DNA of 64,000 bases from Polytrichum commune (lineage: Eukaryota > Streptophyta > Polytrichopsida > Polytrichales > Polytrichaceae): NCBI GenBank assembly GCA_950295325.1, contig OX485809.1:37327081-37391080 (forward strand), written 5' to 3'. Shown here piece after piece: positions 11,954-25,000 of the stretch; within the stretch, counting starts at the first letter, position 1, and each line of letters opens with the position of its first letter. Position numbers and translations under genes: made by a program. The notes below the pieces were generated by a model, which was not told the origin of the DNA, made no database searches, and saw only the letters and a list, made by a program, of their open reading frames with translations.

Positions 11954-12440
11954 GGGCCACTTCACACACCAGCCAAGAGCCGTGACCATGAAATTGTGAG
12001 AGCCCAAACGAAGTGTCCAAAGGTCGTCCCAACTCACGTCCACAATCAGGTCATGTTGGTTCGGGCCCTCAAGTGTAGTGTGAAGTCATATGTGATTGGG
12101 TCTTCAACCAAATGCTATTTCAATGAATTTTTATTCATGTGAGGTCCTTGCACATGATAAGATAAAACAAATCAACAGTTGTGAGATTTCGTAGTGCCAT
12201 GATCTCCCAATTTTGTGTTAGGCCTATCTCCAAGAGGCGGTTTTTGAAATAATCTAGGTGATCATGAAACATGATCCCATTTGATGCCATGTAGGAATTC
12301 ATGTAGACTTTACATCCATCTTGCATTCACTTACTTCGTTTGTCCCTCAAGCAAACTTGGACTAGCTTTATCTCCTCCACCAACAAGAGTGCTTGAAGTG
12401 CAATGGTCACAAGCCCTCAGCCTCATGTGTGAAGTGTTTG
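11954..12440 (-). mobile_element. TIR element, GGGCCACTTCACAC family, copy E1 (487 bp)
   Basis: Starts GGGCCACTTCACACACCAG and ends in a partly decayed complement (CATGTGTGAAGTGTTTG). The TAA duplication is at 11951-11953 and 12441-12443. The subterminal AAGAGCCGTGACCATG has an imperfect inverted partner near the right end. It is highly similar to 62658-63144 in opposite orientation and related to 47444-48024. The TNA target duplication fits a Tourist-like PIF/Harbinger MITE. It lies about 0.3-0.6 kb upstream of the dirigent gene, within its likely promoter. Confidence 0.75.
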
Positions 12441-12443
12441 TAA

Positions 12444-13430
12444 TGTACATAGTCACTAATGTGGTGTGATGTGTTAGAGGCATCCAAACTAGTGTTGCAC
12501 CGGTATATGAATTTTTTTTATAACATTGGGGTAAAGGTATTGGGGTTGAGGGCATAGATGTGGATGGTTATGGTGATGGTATTGGATGGTTTGTAAAGGA
12601 AAAGCATTGGATGGTATGTTTTGTGATTTAGGGTAAATGATTGCTTGGTATAGTATGTGTTAAAAAAAATTAAGCAGATTTCAACTTTGGTAGGTGCCAA
12701 TGTCTGGTATCCATCCCATTAGTATTGTATTGGAAGGTATTGCAAAGTCCTCAACCTCTTATTTGAAAAATGCATGGTATTGAAAGCTATGTAGTAGATG
12801 ATTTCGAACTAGACTTAGCAGATGCAATACAAATGAGTGATTTTATGTACATTCACTAAAATTTCATGGCCTTTGGTAATTTGCATATGAGATTGCACAA
12901 AGTCTCAATATAGACTAAGTTTTACATTCTGCTAGTTCTTCAAAAACCTCACTATGATAGAACATATGTACATGTTTGAAACCTTACATTTTGCTAATTC
13001 TTTGTAGTTGATTACTAATTGTTTACAAGTTCATGCTAATAAAATGCTACTCCTCTACAAACAATCTAGCATCCTCTATCTCCTCCTCATGGGCATCAAG
13101 AAGGTCCACTTTGGTGTTGATGTATTTTGCAACATTGCCCCTAGGGAACACGCATTCATCCCTAGGGTCTTTTGGCCAATTCTTGTAGATCATCACCAAT
13201 GCATCTAGGTTTTCATTACCTTACGAGCGCCTACGCAAATAACACAAAACTCCAGCCACAAAAAATCCTCTTCGTCTTGATTTGCGTTCCTGGTGTTCCA
13301 AGAATTTGACAGGTGAGGAAAAAGACAGTCATGATCTTGGCTTGGTGCTCCTTCCACCATATTAGAGGCTAGAAATCCCCATCTATTGTCACATGGGTTT
13401 GTTGAAAAAGACTCAAGTCCATATGTAAAC
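12444..13430. other. Intergenic, no gene seen
   Basis: AT-rich sequence with GGTATTGG-type short direct repeats at 12530-12600 and no supported coding region. Confidence 0.4.
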
Positions 13431-14910
13431 GCAATTTTTGGGCTATCGCCTAGCTGGAGAGCTACCATTTTCAAATTAGTGACAATTAGCGGCAATAGTC
13501 GTTTAAAGGCAAATCACCGGTGTGAAACGAGGGCGATAGTCGTTCCTAGACGGTTGCAACCGCCTTCACCTCCCCCGCCGATAAGGAGGAGGCTGACCAT
13601 CGCCAAGACATGCTATTTACCATTGAAGAATTTGACGTAGTCTCAAGATAGGAATAGGCTGATAGAAAGTTCATGCTCTCAGTGATTGAGGCTGAACGGT
13701 TGGCAATAGACAGCGCCAAGCAAGAGGCTGGCAGCACTAGGAACAGATGTGAGAGCTGAGTGATTCGGACTCGCAGAGAACTTGGAACTTTGACATTGAG
13801 CAGTAAACTGATTGAGAGCAATTGTCGTAATAATTCTGGAGTGACATTTTGATTGTAATTTCGGTGTTTGAATATGAGTATTGTCTTGTGTGATTTCTGG
13901 CAATAGTTGTGAGCGTTGGAATAGACATATCATCCGCCAAGAGGGCGAGGAAGAAAGAAGCAATGTCTGTGTAATAGCAATGGCCGAAGTCGGACTATGG
14001 CCATTGTCTTGTGAGTGAGTCATGTCAATGAAGCAAAGGCTGATTGCCGAGAAAGAAAGGCAATAGCCTAGTGGAAGAAGGAAGAGTCGGAGTCTGAATA
14101 TGGCCATAGACAGGAGAGAGACTTCTCTTAGCTTGGTGCACAGGTTAAAGACTATTTGCCTGAGAGAAGGACAAAGAAGCGTTGGCAATTAGGCAGTGAG
14201 TGGTAGAGTCTTGGAAGTCTGTAACTTCCATGAGGCAAGGCCTGGGCGATAGGCTATGTTGAGGGAAATCATGAGAGAAGTCCGTGAGGGTAAATAGTCG
14301 AGGTTAGGGCCATCGCCTGCTCGGACAGAGAGCCGAAGCGTCGAGGAAGGGCTATCGCCTAAGTCCCTTGGCTATCGCCTGTCTGTTACAGAGAGACTAT
14401 GAGTGAGAGTTGAGAGAGGAATGTCCTGTAGGGCCATAGGTTTAGCAGGTGTCGTCCGTGAGAGAGAAGAGAGAAAGAGAACAGAGAGGCCGCTCGTGGG
14501 AGCATAGCCAAAGGTAAGACATTACCTGGCGTGTAGCCGTTGCAGTGACTGCAGAGACGAGACGAGTTATTCGCAGGCGTGAGCTGCAAAAGACATTACC
14601 ATCTCAGGAAAGAGAGATTGACTACTTAGTGTAAGACATTACCAAAGGCTAATACTTTAGAGCTTAAAATGTAATTAGGCCTTAATCAAGGAATATCGCC
14701 TACATTGTTGATGCATTGATCATATATAATGCTGTGGGGATTTGTGTGGACAAGTTGCCAAATGAGTTGAAGATGAAGATGATGATTACAGTCTTGTGAA
14801 GATTGCCTGGATGACTGTAAGTCAAATTAAGATGAATTAATTTGAAATTATTGCAAAGCTCAATTCTTGTTATGCAAAGACGATGTGGTTACAAAAAGAC
14901 ATTACCCCGG
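13431..14910. repeat. Motif-rich segment with recurrent CTATCGCC and GACATTACC
   Basis: Within about 1.5 kb the octamer CTATCGCC or its complement GGCGATAG recurs at about 13443, 13532, 14245, 14352 and 14372. Close variants (CCATCGCC, ATATCGCC) lie at about 13598, 14310 and 14693. AAGACATTACC recurs near 14515, 14590, 14632 and 14898. The segment is GC-richer than its flanks and has many GAGAGAG runs. No protein domain was found. Its nature (LTR-like, regulatory cluster or relic) is unknown. Confidence 0.45.
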
Positions 14911-15233
14911 ACTTCGGTCCTGACGAATTGCCAAGGACTACTTGCCAAGCTTTTGAGCTTCACGACTGAAATAGGTCAAAGACATAGAGTGATAGAAACC
15001 TTCCCTAAAGATAGGACAAAATCACTTTTGACGGAGGAAGCACAAGGAACCATAAGAGTGGGGAATAAGTGGAATTAAGAAGGAATGAAGGAAGAAAGAT
15101 CCTAAGTTGTTATTATAGTCCTTAAATCCAATGTGACATTAACCCTTGTAGACACTATCTCAGTCTTCCTGGAGACTTTGTTCCCTGGGTTTTGTTGTTT
15201 TGAGCCATAGCAAAAACTTACTACACCATAGCA

Positions 15234-15908
15234 CTAACCCTTTTGTGGTTTCTCTCCAATGAAGTGGGCATCAGAAATATATTTTATTGCATGTGCAGCT
15301 TGTGTTGGAAGCACTTGTGCCACATGAGGATTCAAGTACTTTGTTGCCTTCACCAACATGGACAACAACACTTTCATATCATACTCTTGCACCAAGATTT
15401 TGGCCCTATCTCTACCAATATATTTTGTAATCCATGTCAAGTTGAACTCTTTAAATCTAGGGTCTAACATTAATGCCAACATGTTGTGAGTTTTTTCCTT
15501 TACAAAACATGTAGCAGAGGCTGAGAATGATGCGAAAACTCCAAATGCCCCACCTCCTATGTGAGCATACAAAATCTCTAACTCTGAATTGGCCTCCCCA
15601 AGTCTATAAGGTGGCACACGTGATGCCCTTGTGTTCACATCCAGTTGCAACTTTTTGCATATGGTAGTGCAAGCCACTAGTAAGGCATCGGAAAGCAACC
15701 AATAGTGAGGGAACTAGAAATGTTTGTTCTTCTTTAATGCATCTTGCCAAATCCTCCAAACTGCAAGTTCCTCCACCTCCAACATCTCATCATGCCCCTT
15801 AATTGTGGTGTTTTCAATGGCTTCGAAGCATGGGTAGATCACTCCATTGTCAAGTTGAACACCACGTGCGGCCAAAAACAATCTTCTTTTGGTAAGTTGC
15901 ACCACCAA
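15234..15908 (-). pseudogene. hAT-like transposase relic
   Basis: Two adjoining minus-strand frames (15908-15714 and 15698-15234) are separated by stops and a short gap. The second holds NMLALMLDPRFKEFNLTWI, which matches the conserved LDPR(F/Y)K block of plant hAT transposases before the dimerisation region. The zinc-finger N-terminus and catalytic segments are missing, so it cannot encode an active enzyme. No TIRs or 8-bp duplication were identified. The hAT assignment is by motif only. Confidence 0.55.
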
Positions 15909-16265
15909 AATGGGTCAAAATTTTATCGAATTTTTTTCATGAGTAGATATACACAGTCTTTATGACACAGTTAAAAGTGGTAACTAAATTTGATGATTTG
16001 TTTTTTTCATAAAACATACCATTTCTAACTAGAATGACACATAATTGAACTAAAACAATTACTTAAAAAAATAAAGATGACTAAAAATTTCAATAAAGTA
16101 TACAAAAGATACTATCAATGATGATGTATATGTAGAAAAAATATCATAAATTTTAAAATTATATATGACATGTAATATAGGGGTAGCAAACTTTGTCCGC
16201 ACGTGGTGTCAACTTGACAATTAAGTGACCTCCCCGTGCTTCGAAGTTGAAGGTGGTGCTACCAA
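15805..16265. repeat. Inverted duplication of about 70 bp around a 320-bp AT-rich spacer
   Basis: The stretch 15805-15872 (GGCTTCGAAGCATGGG...GTCAAGTTGAACACCACG) reappears in reverse complement at about 16195-16265 (CGTGGTGTCAACTTGACAAT...CCGTGCTTCGAAG). The left arm overlaps the 5' part of the hAT-like relic. The spacer is very AT-rich. Confidence 0.65.
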
Positions 16266-16374
16266 TCGCTTGGGTCTCCAACACCGACTCCATGGTGATG
16301 CATGTATTGCCTATATCCGTGAAGACAAACTCTTCGGAGAAGCTAGCACCCACCTCATCCATGATCAAAAAATA

Positions 16375-17810
16375 TTAAGGACGAAAGCATGAAATGCTAA
16401 ACCCTAAGCAATAATAGATCACCACGGCCGCTGGTAGCTCATAGCAACGAACACAAGAGGGCTGAGAGTAACCATTGCTACACCAACTAACCACTAGTCG
16501 AAAATCAACAAAATTATGCAACAAACCATTTTCACACATGAAATAGCAATCCTTGGTAGGAAATGCTAGCAAGGTAGCCTAGCACTAAAGACAAAAACAC
16601 CCCAGAAACCCCAAATGGCCATGATCACCCCAAATCCCACCAGCATTTAAATAGACACCAAAATCCACACCCAAAAAACCCTATGTGCTTGCTTGAAGGG
16701 GCAAAGATGAAACCAAGTGCCATAAAATTGTGGAAGCACCACAATCTTGTCATATCTTACGCCGCTAGTGGCACCATCAAAATGAAGTGCATGCAGTCAC
16801 ACCTCATATAGGTACTCCCTAAACCCTACCCTTATAAACCCCTCCAACTCCGTCTTTGCAATGGTCGAGGCAGGTCCTCCTCCTCCAAACACCCAAGCGG
16901 TAGGGTTTCGTGCATGTTCTAGAATCCCGCCCTATGGAAAATTAATTAATTAATTGCTTTTACACACTTTATAAATTCGGTAACCCATGTTACCGCCATA
17001 GGTCTCACATGCCTAATTCCGACACAACAATAATCTGAACACCTCTATGTGAGTGGTATATGGTTAGGTATGGATCACCATAGAGGATTTGGAGCTCTTC
17101 AGTCAACCACACAACTCATAACTTAATTAGTGCCGAGTTTCTTTCATTATTGCCGTTTCTAACCCTAACCCTAGCAAGTGACGTGGCCACCTCAGAGGGT
17201 GGCATTTCGAGAAAAGGCTATAAGCCTCCTCCTCGAAAAGTATCTTGTTTTCAAAGAGATTGAACTACATGCTCAAAATATGCTAACCATTCTAGGTTCG
17301 ATAATCAACATGATCCAAGGGAATTATATGACCACTCATTATTAAACATGAGAACCTTCACTTTGATATTAATGAATAAGATATTCATATGAGCTTTGAA
17401 TCAAGAGTTCAGTCTCATCTGGTTAGCCCTTGTAATAAATTAAATATCATGCAAAGTATCATAACAACTTTCATAAACGAAGTTTGAGATTCAAAAGTCA
17501 TACAAGACCAAAGTGAAGATTATCTTCCTCTTTGAGTATTCATGTAAGCCCCATGTAAGGTTTCAAGGAATGTGGCTGATATTGTAAACACTTCCAACTC
17601 CAAAGAAAATTTTGGCCCTTGGATCATATTGGGAATTCAACCTCATCTCGTTAGCAATTGCAAGGAATGATCATGCAGGCTGTCATTTCAAGTTTTATTG
17701 TACTAATTGGAACTCAGATGTCAATTGTGTTACAAGAAGTCAGATGAAGATTTTCCCCATCATTTTAAATGAGCATTGAGCACATAGACAATTGAACCTA
17801 GATTGAACAT
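16375..17810. other. Intergenic, no gene seen
   Basis: AT-rich DNA with only short ORFs. A short CTAACCCTAACCCTAG run at about 17160 is too brief to be telomeric. No structured element was recognised. Confidence 0.4.
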
Positions 17811-17814
17811 AGTG

Positions 17815-18120
17815 CCTATAGAGTAGAGGCGCCCATAAAAGATCACGTAAGAGATTATGCACCAAACTTGGAGAAGTGTAAGGCAGTGTAAATTTTTTCC
17901 CATCTAGGAAGATAGAAATCAAGAGGACTGTAAAAAAAAATTCGGTGATTTTATTCCTTGAATTGAAATTATTGTGATTTTTTAATGCCAAAAGTTGGCC
18001 CAAACATGTTACCAATGTCTAGATTCTGCCATACTTGCTCATTCCTCCTCGCTTTAACACTCAAAATCATGACATGTGTCATGGTACTATTGGTTTTGGC
18101 TTGCTCCAAATTCCGGTACC
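17815..18120 (-). repeat. Interspersed repeat G, inverted copy
   Basis: The reverse complement matches 19780-20060. Shared landmarks are GGCGCCCATAA...GATCAC, TTTGGAGAAGTRT and CATGACAYATGTC. The two copies lie about 1.9 kb apart in opposite orientation and are clearly diverged. No coding capacity was seen. Confidence 0.6.
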
Positions 18121-19093
18121 CTATAAATTTCCAATAGGGTGATGACTGGGAAAAGACACCTCTACTATATATGCAACACATGGTCCAATCTCATCATAAC
18201 AATTTTTTGTTTAGTGTCCATTCTCAACTAGCGTACAAACCTTGCCATATACACCCTAACTTCTGTAATATCAACCTCCATAATGTCACACACTCTCTAG
18301 TATCCCAAAACCCTAGGGAACGGATGTTCACAGTTCAAATATCACTCCTTATTGTCACATTTCTCTCCCTTATATCAGAATTTTTTTCATTAATGCAAAG
18401 CACCCAAGAAGTCAACCCACGCCCTTGCATTGCGCCAACATGTGGAGTGCCACCTTCTTATTCTTCTTCTTCTTCTTATGCCACTTGTTGAATATTAATC
18501 CATGCACCTGCCACATCACCCGGGAAGGCCACGTGGAGTGGACCACACTAGCGTAGATGACGGGAGAATGAATTCAAATTGTCCTCACATCTCCTTTGTG
18601 TTATTCCATAACGTCACAAGCTACACTAATTCTATAGTATCACGCATTCCTGATAACACTACAGAACTCCATAATATCACATGCACTTTGGTTGCCACAG
18701 GAGTGATACTACGGAGTTTAGAGTGTACCACTTGAATATAGGTGTCCACATAGGAAGAGGGAACGCCATAAGGTCCACATTAGTTAGACAACCCCACACA
18801 CACACAACCTTCCTCCAGGCCCACTCACCTACCCTTGAGCCACACATGCATGCCTGCCCACTTTTTGGACGCAATTTCATGTACATATATACAAGATCCA
18901 CTTATCATGGGCCACTGGGTTCAGGAGGAAAACACCAAACCCTGGAGAGAGGGGGAAATCAGCTCCACTGAAATTTAAGCATTCTCAACACACTCGTAAA
19001 TGACAAGTTCGTGCAAGAATGAGTGATCGGGATTGAGGTTTGGAACTGGAAACGGACAACAAGCTGATAACCCCAACACCATTGCACAGCTCA
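18121..19093. other. Intergenic with CTT-rich microsatellite, no gene seen
   Basis: A short (TTC)n tract lies at about 18457-18478 and a CACACACA run at about 18797. Two ORFs of about 100 codons are not conserved-looking and carry no domain signature. Confidence 0.4.
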
Positions 19094-19615
19094 TGCCCCC
19101 TTCCCACCTGACTTTACCAAATAACCAAAGTATTTCTTAAAAACCGGGTAAAGCTCCCTCGGTTATAGCGGAGGCATCCAGCTATCCCAATGCGCCTACA
19201 AAAACTTGCTCCGGAGATTTTCAAGTAGGTTTTAATTAAGTAGCTTTCACACATGTTCATTGTTTTATCTACCAAGCAATGACATGTTGGGTAGTTTTTG
19301 TCCCATCCCCAAATGCCTTACTACTCACCTATCTCACCATCGGTTTTTGTTGATGAAGCTCCTCGTGCCCTCATAGTTAAGACTAAAAAGCAACCAGTCA
19401 CAAGGGCGGGAGGTGACACTTTTGAAGGTCCTATGTTCTTGCCTCATGTTTAGGCACCGATGGGAGGGCTGGTGCTTGAGGCTTAAGACCTCCACTTTTA
19501 AGCCATGCCACATCATTTGCCAACTAGGCTCGGCACTAGATAATGTCGATGGTGTGAAGGCCGGGTTGTTAGAACCAACTTTTAGTCTTAGCTAAAGTTA
19601 GGTGGGAAAGGGGCA
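19094..19615 (+). mobile_element. TIR element, TGSCCC family, copy 1 (522 bp)
   Basis: The left end TGCCCCCTTCCCACCTGACT pairs with the right end AGTTAGGTGGGAAAGGGGCA. The body matches 61973-62506 in the same orientation with high similarity through about 440 bp, for example CTTGCTCCGGAGATTTTCAA and GGGTAGTTTTTGTCCCATCC. The target duplication is not clear for this copy. No ORF of note. Confidence 0.7.
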
Positions 19616-19779
19616 TTTCTTGGTGTGTTTTGACTCAGTAAAGTCATAAATATTTGACAGTACTCATGTTCATAAGAACAACTAGAGTAGAGGCACATGT
19701 TCCCGATTAGGACCCCATTGGGAACCTATAGGGTGCCATCATTTCAATCAAGATGGGTCGGGCTTACGACCAAGCTTGG

Positions 19780-20060
19780 TTTGAATTTCAATTAGGTCGG
19801 AATTGATAGTGACATGACACATGTCCGTGGTTTGAGTCTTAAAATGAGGAGGAATGAGTGGTTACGCCAAACTCTAGACATTGGTAATATGTTCAGGCCA
19901 ACTTTACAATTTTTTAAACTAAGAAATAAATTACCAAAAAATTTGGGGTCCTATCTTCCTACACAGGAAAATTTTCCATCACCTCATACTTCTCCAAATC
20001 TGGCGCAGAATCTCTTAAGTGATCAGTTATGGGCGCCTATACTCCACATGAATTGAGGTG
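19780..20060 (+). repeat. Interspersed repeat G, direct copy
   Basis: Partner of the inverted copy at 17815-18120; see there for shared landmarks. An 80-codon frame spans it but is interrupted in the other copy, so it is probably not a gene. Confidence 0.6.
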
Positions 20061-20414
20061 GTGATGGGAGATGTGCCATGTCAGGCTCAGTATGTATCAG
20101 TATATTTGAAAATAATAACAGTTTTAATTATATCTCATTCATATATTGAGCAAAAGTTCCAGAAGGTGAAGGATGAATCTTGTTAGTATTTTGTTAGTGG
20201 TGTACTTCCCAATGTTTTTAAATGTCATTTGGCATGAACATAAAGCCCAGGTTTGTAATTAGGACAGAATCTATGGGCATCAAATACCAAAGTGTAAATT
20301 CCTCAGATAGCCTAACTAGGGATGTCTTCATTTGACAAATTACCCTGATTGTGTTCAAATAAGCGTGCTTGTTATAAGTTAGGTGAGTGTTCCTCTTTCT
20401 TTTTTCTCATGCCT

Positions 20415-21034
20415 GGGTGCAAACACGGTAAAGTGGACAGCTCCTCATCCCTGCCTAGTGCTCAATGAAAGTGATTCAAAACTATACACTAACTTTGAGT
20501 TTTGTGAAGAAAAAATTCATAGACATTTCAAAAAACATATTGATCTACAAAGCCACGCAAATCATGATGACAAAAAAAAAATTCAAGAATAATCTACATA
20601 TTTTACAAGACAGTACAAGTGGTGTGCAAGTAGGCGATATTGAACAAGTGGTTGTCTAAATTTTTTTTGATAAAATATGATAAAATGACATTAAATTCAT
20701 GGTTTTCCACAAAGTTTTGTGATGATGCCCTCAAGTAGGTAGTGAACTCAAGGAATATGAAAGAAAACTCCAACTTCAAAATAGCTAAGGTCATGAAATC
20801 TACGTCCAAAACCAGACTCAACCATATGCTTTTGAGCATCACTTTTTATGATAAGTATTGAAGATCTCAACTTGATTTTCTTACATTTGAGTATTCAACA
20901 CAACACAAAGGTCATCATGAAAAGAAATCCAGTTTAAACAACGTTTTACTACTACTTTTTGGCCTTTGACCCAAAAAATGATGGTTTTAGTATACCGAAA
21001 CACTTTTTTGATCCACTTTACCATGCTTGCACCC
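20415..21034 (+). mobile_element. Non-autonomous TIR element with 4-bp target duplication (short copy, 620 bp)
   Basis: Ends GGGTGCAAACACGGTAAAGT and ACTTTACCATGCTTGCACCC are inverted repeats, flanked by GCCT at 20411-20414 and 21035-21038. It is a shorter relative of 3618-5125. A variable 4-bp duplication is unusual among plant DNA transposons; the Sola superfamily is known for 4-bp duplications, but no transposase is present to test this. Confidence 0.65.
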
Positions 21035-21571
21035 GCCTTTCGAATCTTCTGAACTCCATCTCTGAACGTGCTTCTATACCTTAAAGAAGGCAGACCAACC
21101 ATCAGTTGTTAGTGGACCTACAAATGCACGAGTGTTGTGGAGGAACAGCATTCTCAAATAGCAAGTTGCTAATGTGGAAATCCTCACAATGATTTAAGAC
21201 TCCAATCATCAGTTTTTGGGAAGATTTCAGTTGCACTTCCAATTGAACATCTGTTGGCTGCAATTCACAAAGTCAGACTGCTCCCTCCTAATCTCGTATT
21301 TTTCTCAGATATAACTAACCATGGCAGGTTCAAAACTTCTCAAGTCACATCATAATTCATTTGAACACCGAACTTCAATTTGATGAAAGTAGCAGGAACG
21401 TTCTCGTTTGCTGTCAGGAAAATTAGATTTTATGCTACATCAACTCTAGGTACCATGGTTCGGTCAAAGGCATTCTTGAAACTTGACATTGATGTCCCTT
21501 CAATAATGAATGAACTAATTATTGTCAACCTACCATAGTACTCTGGTATGCTCACTTCCTGCACTATATAA

Positions 21572-22080
21572 GGTGTGTGGGTGTTATTCTGATGTTTTTC
21601 TTAATCAAACACCTATATTTGATTGGTGTGTGGTTAGGTTCAGATCAAAGAACGAACACCATAAAGGCACATGTTTAAAAGAGATCGGAAGTCCTACACC
21701 TTAAATTTTTTTTTTAACTATTCCACACTCAATAGTGAACACAGTATGACGGGGTCCTACGTACAACTTCGTTTAGGAATCAACAAACATGCATTTTCAA
21801 TAACCATAAATAAATTTAAAAAAGGTCAGATTTTCAATCTCATTTTTGTTGATGGTTCAACGTAGCTTTGTTAATGCAACACAAGAATCATTATGTAAAT
21901 ATCATTATGTAAATGTTATCGATAGACTTAACATTACTTAGTGACAGGAGCTCTCAAAATATGACAATGGAATGCTAGGAACTCGGTCTGAATTAAAGCC
22001 CACGGAACAAGAATTGAACGCTAAGTAACGTTATGGATGTTGGAGAACACGAATAACGAACTGAACAACACTCACATACC
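21572..22080 (+). mobile_element. Interspersed TIR-like repeat, family F, copy 2
   Basis: Starts GGTGTGTGGGTGTTATTC and ends GAACAACACTCACATACC, an imperfect inverted pair. The first about 200 bp match 6880-7080, including ATATTTGATTGGTGTGTGGT. Confidence 0.5.
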
Positions 22081-25000
22081 GTACATAGAATCCATCCCGG
22101 TCTCAGGATGCAAGTCTCAGGATGCAGAGGTTTCATTTCATTTCCTTTTTGGAAATATGTGGGAGCTGGACCGCATGCGGCAGCACCTACTATTTTGATG
22201 ACTTAACTGATTGGTGTCCAGCGGTCCGTTCTGAAGCTTGTAGGGTACGTTGCATAAGGGAAGGGAAGAAAAGGGCTGGCCCTTTTATTGGTAACCGACA
22301 TAAGTTTACACTGCACACATTCGGTTCCAGGAACTGTTCTCAAAATGAGACAATTGGAACAGGAGTCCTGTTTACTAGACATGCACTCATTGGAGGCAGC
22401 TGGTGAGGCCAATTCCTTTGCCACAGTCAAGCCATGCCACAGGCCCTTTCCCTTTCGTCCGTAACTTGCTCTCGTCCAGTTACGTACCGAGTGTGAGTCC
22501 TGCACCGACACCTTTACGACACCGACAATTTCGGGCACCTCCTTGCAGTCTAACTTAGTGCACCAATTAGTTAAGAGAGTTGTGAGAGGGAATTGTCGTT
22601 TATGAGGATACTGCTAAGTGCCCGGGAAGTTTTCGAGCATATATAGTCGGTCATGATCCTAGTGATTCTAAATCCAGCCGGTTACATGTTCACATCTTCC
22701 GGTTTTGCTTTTTACACTCGTTCGAGGTATATTTTATAGATTCTTCTAACATGATCGGTAATTCTCCTGAAGTCTTTGACTTCAACCAGTTATTTCTCAA
22801 ACTCAACCGGTTCATCTTTAAACTAACTGATAGATCTCCCCGGACAGTGATATTGCTCATCCATCTGACATACAAACAAGATCTCCTATAGGTTTGTTGC
22901 TGATTCATCTCAAGTGATCTCGAATGAGTGAGTTGATTGGAGTGATCTCAAGTGTCAAATCACTTAAACCAAGTAATCTCTAGGGTGCACATTATTTCAA
23001 GGTTTTTTTCTTTCTGTGTTGCATGAATGAGAGGTACGTTTGTATATGATAATTCCCTCTCCTCAACTAGCTAGAGGAAACGGAAGAGGCTATAACCAAG
23101 AATTAGAACACGCCATAATTATCATACTAGTTAACTCCTAAAGGCTTGGAGTTGGGGGGTTGGTCTCATGTCAGAGATCCAAATAATGTATGGTTGCAAG
23201 ACTAGATATGGAGTTGGCTTTCAAAAGAGAGTTATGTTATATGGAGGATGAGTCCGTACAATCGAAACAAACAACATTATCATCAGTGCACTCTTGAACT
23301 TCTATCTTGTGTGGGTTTCATTATTTCAAAGCTTTGCCATTTATCTACTCATCTTGATTAAAAGTGGTGCACAAAATATTAGAACACCGCATTATTAGGC
23401 AAAGTACTTAAATTAGTGCAAGAGTTCATGTTTCCTAAATCAATGTGGTCTTAAACTTGCAAGCACATACCTAATCAAAAAAAAAAATCTAAATTCAATT
23501 TTTTCGTGTCAAGCGATAGTGGCCTGAAGGCATGGCAAGCCATTTTGGGATTCTTAGAGATATAATTCACTTTGAGAATAATGGTGAGAGTTTGCAAGGA
23601 GTTGTGGCCAAACAAAAGTGACGGAAGCCCACACAATGACTCATATGGATAAAAAATTGTTATATTGAGCCACTCTATTTCACCAAAAACCTTTCAATTA
23701 AAGTGGGCCACCCTAATATGATAGTACACTATTTAAGAGCCCACACTACATAGAAGAAATTAGAATGTAGTCACCAAGTAGTCATCAACTTACTTTAGAA
23801 GCACTACTTGAGAATTCTTCATCTTATTCATAGTTTTAAAATATTTAACAATTACTACATATTTAATTATCAATATTTTACAATGATTTTTTTAAAGAAA
23901 ATTACTATGATCAAAATCAAGGAAACCATGTGTATGCACATGATTGCATTGATACAATGAACTCCCATACACTTTTTTAACACATTTTTCAATCCGATTA
24001 TACGTGAGCTTTTGTTAAGAAAACCAACTGAAAAGCCTTGGCAATTAGTGTAACTTATACATAGGGTTCAATATTATAATGTAAGTGACACTATTGCCCG
24101 TCAATGACACCATAAACAGTGTAGGTCCAGTCAGGTTGGCAAATCAGAGCAATTTAATTCAGTCGGTGATCTCTTCCCTCAGGCACAGCCTCCCTCCTCT
24201 CCTTTATGCAATTCCGTATGTGTTCAGAAAGGACATTGTGGACACGTGACCTCACTTACCATGTAGTAAGACGTGATATATCACACAACTTCAAATTTTC
24301 CCAAAACAACTGCAGAGTGCCTCAGCTTCCTTAGGTGCTTTCTCGTCAGATAAAACAGAGTACCCAATAATTTCCATGTCCAAAAGAATGTACCTCGTAA
24401 ATAAAGCTGCTGTGGCTGCAGTCCTGGTTTGCTACAGAAAAGTTCAGATCGATCATTGTGATTCCACCTACAGAAAATTCCACTTAGGTTTGTTGAACCC
24501 CATCTCTAATCCTTACATCTGAGGAATCTCAGGGTTTAATTCAGGAACCATATATATTCCTATGTTGTTCCAGAGACTTCTTCACCAAGCCCTAGCTGGG
24601 GTTGGTTTAAAATGCTGCCAGAAGTTTTAGCCCTACAGTTTTCTTAAGTGGCGATCCGTATCCCATATGCTTGTATCCAATTTACACAACAGGATTATAT
24701 TCTAAAATACGAAGTTACATTGTATGAAGAGTGTAAAGAAAAGCATTTAATTACACTGACTACGGTTTATTGGTCAGTGTGGGTCACATATATTCTGAAG
24801 TCTGGTCAGTGGTTTAATAAAATGGGTACTACATAGCTGACAGTGCTTTGTAAGATTGACCAACCAATTACTGGATGATATGCACATGACTAAATTTAAT
24901 AACGACATTAGTTGCCTAGACTGAGACAAAATTCCAGATTCACTAGGACTGGTAAAAGAGGCCCTGCCAATATTTCTTCAATGGACCTTTGGGTGTTGAG

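Noticed and set aside
11558-12043. 161-codon minus-strand ORF upstream of the dirigent gene
   Set aside because: Its N-terminal third is translated TIR element E1 (the same peptide arises at 63.1 kb). No domain.
17155-17180. CTAACCCTAACCCTAG as an interstitial telomere
   Set aside because: Only two partial units, and such short telo-box-like words are common in plant DNA.
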